Part shown: positions 1-6,342 of the stretch, one piece after another
Position numbering within the stretch: position 1 is the first letter of the stretch
How the letters are laid out: each line of letters begins with the position of its first letter
From: Oscillospiraceae bacterium
Lineage (GTDB): Bacteria > Bacillota > Clostridia > Oscillospirales > Ruminococcaceae
Length of the DNA: 7,038 nt
NCBI GenBank assembly: GCA_031281115.1
Contig: JAITFV010000253.1
Location: 1-7,038 of the forward strand
Reading direction: 5' to 3'
Notes under the pieces: generated by a model
Seen by the model: only the letters and a program-made list of their open reading frames with translations
What the model was told of the DNA's origin: nothing
Databases searched by the model: none
Position numbers and translations under genes: made by a program

Positions 1-79
1 CCGTTTCAGTCGTATTTTGTTTCAAACTTTATACTGCATACAGCGGAAGCCCGTTAAATTATTTATTAACAGACCTTTC

Positions 80-955
80 CTAATCTTTAAGCCCCGAAGA
101 TTTCATCGTTTCAATGACATTGCTCTGAGTTATTATGAAAATAGCAATCGGCGGAATCATCAGCAGCAAGCCGATAACAGCAGTCGCGCCGAGACGCGGC
201 AAGCCGCCCTGCATGACATATGTAAGTGCAAGCGGCAGCGTTTTTCTGCTTTCTGTAGTGATGTAGAGCATTACAGAATTTGAGTCGTTCCATATATCTC
301 GGAAAGCGAACAGAATCAACGTCAGATACGCCGGTTTTACCGCCGGCATCACAATGAACCACCACGTCGCCCATTCATTTGCGCCGTCTATACGCGCAGC
401 TTCAAGCATCGAATCGTTAACTTGCTCCATGAACTGCTTCATGAGATATAAACCCAATGTCGTTACCATTGCCGGAAGCATTACAGCCCAGTATGTATCA
501 AGCCAGCCAAAACCGGCAATTTGCAGATAGCGCGGCACGTTTAAGATAATAGGCGAGAACATCAGCGCAAGTATAATCATTGTGAAAATAAATTTCCGTC
601 CGGGAAAATTATGTTTTGCGAGCGGATAGGCGGCGAGCGACGCTAAAATGACATGCCCTGCTGTTCCGGCTATACTGATAAACAGGCTGTTAAACAAATA
701 TCGCGAGAACGGAACAACCGAGCTTGAAACAGCGTTGGAAAGGTCGGCAAAGTTACGCAGAGTCGGGTTCTGAACGAAGAAAGTCGGCGGGAAGCGCAAC
801 AGTTCGCCCATCGGCTTAAACGCTAAGTTGATTGTATAAATCATCGGTGCAGCCATAAACAAAGCAAGAAGCCCGAGGAAAAACAAAACGAAAAAATCAC
901 CGGTGCGCGAACGTGTGGCTCTTTTTCCGACACGGCCTTTTAACAACCTACGCAT
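80..955 (-). CDS. Carbohydrate ABC transporter permease, MalG-like (CUT1 family)
   Basis: This 291-residue protein is an inner-membrane subunit of a sugar importer. It would pair with the permease encoded just upstream to form the channel that receives oligosaccharides from the binding protein. About six hydrophobic segments are visible, near residues 21-46, 87-113, 120-142, 154-173, 206-220 and 255-277. The cytoplasmic EAA loop that docks the ATPase is clear at about 185-208 (EAARIDGAN, then IVMP). Length and the basic N-terminus match the MalG/LacG type. The ATG at 955 follows a GGGGG Shine-Dalgarno run at 963-967, seven bases away. Its first eight bases overlap the end of the upstream permease, which suggests translational coupling. 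The stop is TAG at 80-82. No ATPase gene is present, as is usual for CUT1 operons in Firmicutes that share one ATPase. The family call is firm; the substrate is only inferred from the neighbouring glycanase. Confidence 0.94.
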   Translation of the reverse strand: MRRLLKGRVGKRATRSRTGDFFVLFFLGLLALFMAAPMIYTINLAFKPMGELLRFPPTFFVQNPTLRNFADLSNAVSSSVVPFSRYLFNSLFISIAGTAGHVILASLAAYPLAKHNFPGRKFIFTMIILALMFSPIILNVPRYLQIAGFGWLDTYWAVMLPAMVTTLGLYLMKQFMEQVNDSMLEAARIDGANEWATWWFIVMPAVKPAYLTLILFAFRDIWNDSNSVMLYITTESRKTLPLALTYVMQGGLPRLGATAVIGLLLMIPPIAIFIITQSNVIETMKSSGLKD

Positions 956-1853
956 CCTTATTCCCCCTTTGTAAAATAGCTCTGACTAACTGGTTGATTC
1001 CGAGCGTTACCGAGAATAAAACTACAGCAATCGCACAGGCGTAACCCAGCTCAAAACGAGGGGCCAAGGCGTAATCTTCCATATGCATAACGAGTGTATG
1101 CGCAGAATACAGGGGAGATGGTCTGCCGATGAGTTCCTGGCTGATTGTTCCGACGGCAAATGCGTTTGTAATTTGAATCACCGCACCGAATAAAAGCTGT
1201 TCTTTCATAGAGGGCAGCGTAATATGATACAATTCCTGCCAGCGGTTTTTTATTCCGTCTATTGAACCCGCTTCATACAAACTCCTGTCAACACTCTGCA
1301 ATCCTGCGATAAAAGCGAGGAACGCCGTTCCGAGAGAAAGCCACAGCTGCACGATTATAACTACCATCAGCGTATACTGCGTATCATTACGCCATAAAAT
1401 CGGCTCGGTGATGAATCCGAAATTCATGAGGAAGGTGTTTAAGAGTCCGTTGGCGTCGGAGGAAAAAATATACTGCCATATAAAATATACGTTTGCTGAA
1501 AGGCTGGGCGCATAGAACAGCAGCGTCGCCCAAGCGCGCAGCTTAGGACCTAAGTCGTTAATAAACCACGCGATTAAAAGACAAGCCACATAACTGATAG
1601 GTCCCGTGATAAACGCGAACACGAAGGTATTTCGCAGGGAGATTAAAAACACTTCATCGTCCAAAAACAAACGCAGATAATTGTCAAACAGATTTTGCAA
1701 CGAGAAAAACTGCGGTGACTGCATTACATTGTAACTCGAAAAACTGTAGATTATAGCAATGAAAACCGGAATAACGGTAAGTATAAAGAACAAAACAAGG
1801 AACGGCGCTACCATCAGGTATGATGTGCGGTACCTTTTAATTTTCTCCGTCAT
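948..1853 (-). CDS. Sugar ABC transporter permease, MalF/UgpA-like (CUT1 family)
   Basis: This 301-residue integral membrane protein is the partner permease of the importer. Hydrophobic segments are visible near residues 12-38, 73-97, 107-130, 160-184, 218-237 and 268-292. The EAA loop is at about 194-214 (EAGSIDGIKN, then ITLP), matching the docking site for a CUT1 ATPase. The short N-terminus, without the extra helices of enterobacterial MalF, is typical of Gram-positive UgpA/LacF-type subunits. The ATG at 1853 lies eight bases after the binding-protein gene. Its Shine-Dalgarno (AGGGGG) uses the last two bases of that gene's TAG stop, so translation is probably coupled. The gene ends in TAG at 948-950, inside the start region of the next permease. 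No frameshift or odd residue was noticed. The family call is secure; the transported sugar is not determined. Confidence 0.94.
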   Translation of the reverse strand: MTEKIKRYRTSYLMVAPFLVLFFILTVIPVFIAIIYSFSSYNVMQSPQFFSLQNLFDNYLRLFLDDEVFLISLRNTFVFAFITGPISYVACLLIAWFINDLGPKLRAWATLLFYAPSLSANVYFIWQYIFSSDANGLLNTFLMNFGFITEPILWRNDTQYTLMVVIIVQLWLSLGTAFLAFIAGLQSVDRSLYEAGSIDGIKNRWQELYHITLPSMKEQLLFGAVIQITNAFAVGTISQELIGRPSPLYSAHTLVMHMEDYALAPRFELGYACAIAVVLFSVTLGINQLVRAILQRGNKDA

Positions 1854-1861
1854 AGTACCCC

Positions 1862-4726
1862 CTACCCTTCCAAACCGAGTTCAATACGCTTACGCATAAT
1901 CTCGGAGTTAATCACTTCTGCGTATTTTCTCATAGCGGCACGAGGCGTTTCGCCGCTTAAAACGATTTCATTAAATGCGTTGGTGATGTGGCGCGTAATA
2001 AAGTACGCTCCGGGTACACCGGGCAGTTCTCTGACGTTCTCAAGCGATGTCATAATCGTATCAAGGGAATGTCTGTCCCACGGAATAGATTTTAATGCCT
2101 CGACATTAGCGGTGTTATACCGCGCTGACGGCCCGAACATCGCTTCAAGCTCAAGAGCGAAAATTACCTGAATTTCCTCCGACATAAACCACCGGACAAA
2201 CTCCCAGGCGTTCTCAGTTCGCGAAGGACGGGACGTTGTAATAAACCCGCTCGTGGACGCGATTAACGGCCATGCGCCGGCAGAAGTAATAATCGTGCGG
2301 TCAATCGTGCCGTCAGATTGTCTTACTCCCGGCACGGGATACATCGCCCAGTTGCCTTTTATTTCCAAAGCTGCATAATCAAGCATATTATAAAGACTGT
2401 AATCATTAATCCCTATCGGCATTTCGCCCGTGCGGAAGCGATTGAAAAAGTCGCTCACCACCGGTGCTCCGTGAAGCGTGAATAAGTTTGTCCATTCGGT
2501 AATTGCCGCAATTCCGATTGGGTCGTCAAGAACAGTCGCGCTTAAATCTTCGTTAAAGTACTCCCCGCCGTTTTGCAATACGAAAAGCGGCATTAAATCG
2601 CCTGCGGGAGAAACTTGCAGGTTATTAACTCCGAGCGTTCCGATTACGGAGTAGAAATCATCCCATGTTTCAGGAATCGGCAGGTTTAAATCGCGGAATA
2701 TGTCGGTACGTACAAACATAACCGGAAGCTGCTGAACAACAGGGAAACCATACACTCTGCCATCCCACGAGTTCGGAAGCATTGATGTCGGAGTGAAGCG
2801 GCTTTCAAATTCTTCATAATCCGGCATAAGCGTCAAATCAACAGCGGATTCACGCAGACCGAAATCTAACGGATAGCCTTTCGCTATACTTATACAAACA
2901 TCGGGACCCGTACCCGCGGCGATATTAAAGAACATCAGGTTCTCATTGAAAATGATGTTGTAATTTACTTTAATCCCCGTTTCCGGGGTAAATCGTTCGT
3001 CAATCAGGCGCTTGAGCAGTTCGGAGGCATCCTTGCCGTACATACCCCAAACTTCAATCAAATCTTGTTCGGTATCGTCGTAGCTGTTGCCCGCATTTTC
3101 CGCGCGGGAGGTGAAAGACGCGAAGAAACGCTGAATAGCAAACCAAATCGAACGGAAAAAGCCCGGGCGTACCGGAGGAAATTCCGTGTCGGGCGGAGCG
3201 ATGCTTAAAGAATACAGTGTGAGCGGCATTTCCGAAGCAATCAGAATCCAAATAGCAAGGTTTGTTATATTATCTTTAAAGCGCGGCAGGCGGCCCGGGA
3301 TACTGTCGGGGCGCATGACAAAATCGTGAAGCTGCGATGCCATAATCGAAATTGAGAGAGCGTCATTACGCCCTCCGCCGAGCGCGGATATGTCCTCGCT
3401 AACCTCGTCAAGCAGCGCTGCCAATTCCGCAAACTTAGGCATAATGTGCGGCAGACGCTCATCAATGCGGTAGTCGCGCATATTATCGGGATAGGGACCC
3501 GTAACCATGATAATCTGCGTATAAATTGCCGACAGCTCGCTCGATATTTCCGAAACGCGGCGGCATATATCAGCGGTGGGACCGAGGGTTACGGTAAGAC
3601 TGATTTCATGCTTACCTTCTGTAAAGTAAAACAGCGCGTCCTCATCATCCGCACTCACAGCCATTCTCTCCCAGTTTGAACTGTACGGGAAAACGATGGT
3701 TCTCGCTTCGGCGAACGGTATTTCGCCGTTTATAGCGAGTGTCCGTGTCACAGGCAATCCGACAACCGCGTCCTGTTTGTACACGAAACTCAAAGAATAT
3801 AATCCGTCGGAGGGAACCTCCATTTCCCACGCAATCATCTGCCCGGGCTGGCACCACATATCGCCGCCCATAACATTGTATGAAATCGTACTAAGGCTGA
3901 ATGGTTCTAAAAAAGGGTTGGTCAAATCAACGATAGGAAGGAGCGACGGCGAATTCCGAACCGAGGAGTCAACGGCAAGCACAGTAACCGTATCGGCAGC
4001 TGCAATATCCTCAGGATTATATGAAGCAAAAAGCTCAGCATAGGAAATCAAGTGCGGCGGCGGAGTAAGCCTTATCTCGCTCAACACAACCGGCTCTCTC
4101 ACCGAACGCAGAGTAATCTCGCGCGTCCCTGCGGCTAAGTTGAAAGCGAAAGGTTCAATAAAATAACCTTCTTTATCTGAAAAATATTGTTCCTGCCATA
4201 TGAATACTTCCTCGCTGAACGGGCGCAGCATATTCCCCATGTTATCAAATGAACGCTCTTCTTCGGCATAACGCCAGGAGCGCTTAAACCTGTTGACCTG
4301 CGCCTCGCGAAACGGCACAACACCGTCGATTTCGATTGAAAGCTCAATATTGGCGCGGCTTCCGGGCAGTGCGGCATACGAGATTAAAATACAATAGCGT
4401 CCGTCGCGGGGAATTTCAACCGTATAGGTAACATGTCCGTCATACATAGAAACGACGGTTTCTTTTATATCTAAGTAACCATCCAACAGGGTTACGCCGT
4501 ATGCGCTTGAATATGTATGAGCCGGAAGGATGATTTCACTTTCAGGAATCAGAACATCTTCAACCGGTCCAAGCGCAATATATGATATTTCTCCCGCAAC
4601 CGGCGGAGAGGCTGAATCATTTATAAGCGGTGAATCCTCATTTACGGCAGAAGAAACCGCCGCCGCTGCGCTTTGCAGCAGCATAACCGCAGACAGCGCG
4701 AATGCAATCAAACGTTTTGCTCGCAT
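1862..4726 (-). CDS. Large multi-domain extracellular solute-binding protein (CUT1 sugar importer)
   Basis: This 954-residue secreted protein should capture oligosaccharides for the two downstream permeases. Residues 1-23 form a signal peptide (MRAKRLIAF, then a hydrophobic stretch and an Ala run) with no lipobox cysteine. Two beta-sandwich-like modules follow, at about 95-222 and 285-410. Each has an (I/V)P-x-DG-x-Y strand, then (I/N)DG/NG-x-x-PF-x-EA and an F...W element. A mostly helical region follows at about 385-505, including KDNITNLAIW. An aromatic amphipathic stretch lies at 522-540. The classical family 1 binding fold spans about 553-945, with GTGPDVCIS, the RVYGFPV strand, ETWDDF and AWEFVRWFMSEE. 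Ordinary binding proteins have about 400-450 residues, so this one is doubled. From memory, similar large proteins occur in Paenibacillus and gut Clostridia. The start chosen is the ATG at 4726; a TTG at 4729 would add one residue. The SBP call is strong; the N-terminal modules' role is unknown. Confidence 0.92.
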   Translation of the reverse strand: MRAKRLIAFALSAVMLLQSAAAAVSSAVNEDSPLINDSASPPVAGEISYIALGPVEDVLIPESEIILPAHTYSSAYGVTLLDGYLDIKETVVSMYDGHVTYTVEIPRDGRYCILISYAALPGSRANIELSIEIDGVVPFREAQVNRFKRSWRYAEEERSFDNMGNMLRPFSEEVFIWQEQYFSDKEGYFIEPFAFNLAAGTREITLRSVREPVVLSEIRLTPPPHLISYAELFASYNPEDIAAADTVTVLAVDSSVRNSPSLLPIVDLTNPFLEPFSLSTISYNVMGGDMWCQPGQMIAWEMEVPSDGLYSLSFVYKQDAVVGLPVTRTLAINGEIPFAEARTIVFPYSSNWERMAVSADDEDALFYFTEGKHEISLTVTLGPTADICRRVSEISSELSAIYTQIIMVTGPYPDNMRDYRIDERLPHIMPKFAELAALLDEVSEDISALGGGRNDALSISIMASQLHDFVMRPDSIPGRLPRFKDNITNLAIWILIASEMPLTLYSLSIAPPDTEFPPVRPGFFRSIWFAIQRFFASFTSRAENAGNSYDDTEQDLIEVWGMYGKDASELLKRLIDERFTPETGIKVNYNIIFNENLMFFNIAAGTGPDVCISIAKGYPLDFGLRESAVDLTLMPDYEEFESRFTPTSMLPNSWDGRVYGFPVVQQLPVMFVRTDIFRDLNLPIPETWDDFYSVIGTLGVNNLQVSPAGDLMPLFVLQNGGEYFNEDLSATVLDDPIGIAAITEWTNLFTLHGAPVVSDFFNRFRTGEMPIGINDYSLYNMLDYAALEIKGNWAMYPVPGVRQSDGTIDRTIITSAGAWPLIASTSGFITTSRPSRTENAWEFVRWFMSEEIQVIFALELEAMFGPSARYNTANVEALKSIPWDRHSLDTIMTSLENVRELPGVPGAYFITRHITNAFNEIVLSGETPRAAMRKYAEVINSEIMRKRIELGLEG

Positions 4727-4736
4727 CAAGAAACAT

Positions 4737-4742
4737 CCTCCT
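4737..4742 (-). promoter_or_regulatory. Shine-Dalgarno site of the solute-binding protein gene
   Basis: A perfect AGGAGG reads on the minus strand here. It lies 10 bases before the ATG at 4726 and 7 bases before an in-frame TTG at 4729. The TTG has the better spacing and the ATG the better codon; the difference is one residue. A second ATG directly after the AGGAGG (4734-4736) is out of frame. Confidence 0.8.
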
Positions 4743-4788
4743 TTTTTATATCAGACCTCTTGCGAAATTAAACACGAGAAGTTTCATT

Positions 4789-6009
4789 TCAATTGCGGCT
4801 CATCTGTGCGATTTCCTTAAACCCTGCTTCTATTTCCGGGTCTACCATTTTAATTGCGTGACGGTCAAAATAAAACAGCATTTCCCCCCTGCCGGCGTTC
4901 CTCTGCACACACCAAAGTATAGGCGCGAATCCGCGGATAACCATTGCCTCTGTTACAGCGAGCGTGTAATTACGCATTTCTTCTTCAGAAACTTCCTTCG
5001 CCATACCATATTCGCCAATTACAACAGGTATACCCTTATCATAAAAATTTATAACCATTTTATCCAACTCGCGGTTCAGCTCATTAAAATCCGCATCAGT
5101 TCCCCGTTCCCAGCGCGCCCTCGCCCAGCTTTCGTCCTGTTCCAAATGTGTAAAGGAGAACGGGTCGTAGTAATGCACCTTGATTGCTGACCGGTTAGCG
5201 GGGTCATCAGGCATAACAAACATCGGGTCACAGGTCCAGTCTATATTTGTGTGATACCCTGCAATCAGAAGGTGACGCTCTGCATTATTCCCGCCGGACA
5301 CACGGACTGTATCGACAAATGTTTGGTTAATATTATTAACAATTGCATAAGATTCTGCTTTACCTTCAGTACCACCCCAAGGATTCCACAAGCTATGCCA
5401 GCCCAGCTCCTCATTAGCAGATTCAAACAGCAGCATATCACTGTAATCTTTGAAGTGTTCGGAGATTTGCTCCCAAAAACGTATATATCTCTGCATTACT
5501 TCGTCATGAGCATCGTTCGCAAACCCTTCCCACCAGCCGCCGTCCCAGTGTATGTTGATAATCGCGTACATACCGTTAGCCAAAACCCAATCGGTAATTT
5601 CCGCAACACGTTCCAGGAGTTCCTCAGAAATAGTATAATCATCATCCATGAGATTTGACCACGCTACAGGAATCCGCATAACACCGAATCCCGCATCGGC
5701 ATAACCTTTTATTATATCCTCGGTGATAATCGGGCTTCCCCATGCCATTTCATATTGCATAACCATATGCCCGCGAATCCAATCGCCGGTAGCTTCGAGT
5801 GTGTTGCCTAAATTTATTCCGATTCCCATATCGCGAACGAGTTCCATGGTGGAAATACCGCGCATTTCTCCCGCGGTGTCAGGGCTTTCAACCGATATTA
5901 TATCCGGTTCAAGGTTTTCCTCGGGAGCGATTTCCGGATTACAAGATGTAAACATTCCGGCTAACAGGACAAAGACTAAAACACAAATTAATTTAAGTTG
6001 CTTTTTCAT
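4789..6009 (-). CDS. Glycoside hydrolase family 5 endo-beta-glycanase (cellulase-type), lipoprotein
   Basis: This 406-residue enzyme should hydrolyse internal beta-1,4 links of a plant glycan outside the cell, with retention. The N-terminus is a lipoprotein signal: KKQLK, a hydrophobic core and a lipobox MFTSC, with the lipidated Cys at 23. An acidic linker covers about 24-50. The GH5 barrel follows, with GINLGNT (64-70), the conserved Arg in MRIPVAW (112), the His in INIHWDGGWW (154), and the acid/base Glu200 in FESANEEL. The His/Tyr in VHYYDPF (279, 281), the nucleophile Glu333 in VIGEYGM, and Trp366 complete the usual active-site set. The acid/base Glu is followed by Glu, not the common Pro of the NEP motif. 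No carbohydrate-binding module or dockerin is attached. The ATG at 6009 has AGGGGG five bases upstream. It is the first gene of the inferred operon, 62 bases ahead of the binding protein. The family call is strong; the subfamily and substrate are open. Confidence 0.94.
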   Translation of the reverse strand: MKKQLKLICVLVFVLLAGMFTSCNPEIAPEENLEPDIISVESPDTAGEMRGISTMELVRDMGIGINLGNTLEATGDWIRGHMVMQYEMAWGSPIITEDIIKGYADAGFGVMRIPVAWSNLMDDDYTISEELLERVAEITDWVLANGMYAIINIHWDGGWWEGFANDAHDEVMQRYIRFWEQISEHFKDYSDMLLFESANEELGWHSLWNPWGGTEGKAESYAIVNNINQTFVDTVRVSGGNNAERHLLIAGYHTNIDWTCDPMFVMPDDPANRSAIKVHYYDPFSFTHLEQDESWARARWERGTDADFNELNRELDKMVINFYDKGIPVVIGEYGMAKEVSEEEMRNYTLAVTEAMVIRGFAPILWCVQRNAGRGEMLFYFDRHAIKMVDPEIEAGFKEIAQMSRN

Positions 6010-6054
6010 AAAATCCCCCTCGTGTTCGGCAATTTTAACAATTTTTGCGACTTC

Positions 6055-6073
6055 TGTTTGTAAATTTTAAACA
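6055..6073. promoter_or_regulatory. Possible operator (imperfect palindrome) in the GH5 leader
   Basis: TGTTT and AAACA arms (6055-6059 and 6069-6073) flank a nine-base AT-rich centre. The element begins a few bases after the predicted transcription start near 6077, a position typical for a repressor site. AT-rich DNA produces such palindromes by chance, and no regulator gene is in the window, so this is tentative. Confidence 0.25.
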
Positions 6074-6083
6074 CTTAATATAT

Positions 6084-6112
6084 ATTATAACATACAAGAA
6101 GATAAAATGCAA
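6084..6112 (-). promoter_or_regulatory. Sigma-A-type promoter with extended -10 for the GH5/importer operon
   Basis: On the minus strand a perfect TATAAT (6089-6084) is preceded by TGT (6092-6090), giving the extended -10 form TGnTATAAT. Seventeen bases further upstream is a weak -35 hexamer, TTGCAT (6112-6107), which matches the consensus at three of six positions. An extended -10 often compensates for a poor -35. Transcription would start near 6077 and give a leader of about 68 bases before the GH5 ATG. The downstream genes are close enough to share this promoter. Confidence 0.72.
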
Positions 6113-6147
6113 GATGTATTTAATTTATCTGCACGGCAATGGCATGG

Positions 6148-6166
6148 CGGCAAGCGCCGCTTGCCG
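6148..6166. repeat. GC-rich perfect inverted repeat (hairpin)
   Basis: The 19 bases form an 8-bp stem CGGCAAGC / GCTTGCCG around a GCC loop. A second AT-rich stem (GAAAACA / TGTTTTC, six-base loop) follows at 6168-6187. Neither is followed by a T-tract on either strand, so a rho-independent terminator is not supported. The pair could act as an mRNA 3'-end stabiliser for the dockerin transcript, or be an interspersed palindromic element. Confidence 0.55.
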
Positions 6167-6342
6167 AGAAAACACTTTAATGTTTTCAATTTAATCAGCT
6201 ATACATCACTAACAGATGTCAATGAATTTGCTCGTGCAGCGCGTGGGTATACGTTGGAGCAACAAAACAACCGTCCACGCTTCCACAATTTATAGATTTT
6301 TCTCAGTTTTGGGGATATTTGGCTTTGGGTCTGCCTAAGACT

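Larger units (their letters stand above)
6010..6342. other. Non-coding gap with promoter and inverted repeats
   Basis: These 333 bases separate the stop of the dockerin gene from the start of the GH5 gene. The part near GH5 (6029-6120) is strongly AT-rich and holds its promoter, leader and Shine-Dalgarno. The part near the dockerin gene (6121-6342) is more mixed and contains three inverted repeats: 6148-6166, 6168-6187 and an imperfect one at 6241-6280. None is followed by a T-run on either strand, so no intrinsic terminator can be assigned to the dockerin gene. A 62-codon plus-strand reading frame at 6107-6295 is open here, but it resembles no family I recognise. Confidence 0.6.

Noticed and set aside
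1..79. Terminator or new gene start after the last permease
   Set aside because: No stable stem with a T-run and no Shine-Dalgarno plus start were seen in these 79 bases. Whether the operon continues cannot be decided.
3696..4043. Plus-strand frame of 115 codons inside the binding-protein gene
   Set aside because: It is a shadow of the long minus-strand gene, which runs unbroken through this stretch with beta-sandwich features.
4727..4788. Terminator between the GH5 and binding-protein genes
   Set aside because: Only a six-pair imperfect stem (ACTTCT against AGAGGT) is possible. The nearby A-rich run on the minus strand is not a T-tract. Read-through is more likely.
4702..5190. Plus-strand frame of 162 codons opposite the GH5 and binding-protein genes
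   Set aside because: It lies antisense to the GH5 3' end, whose catalytic motifs are clear, and it has no convincing Shine-Dalgarno or family motif.
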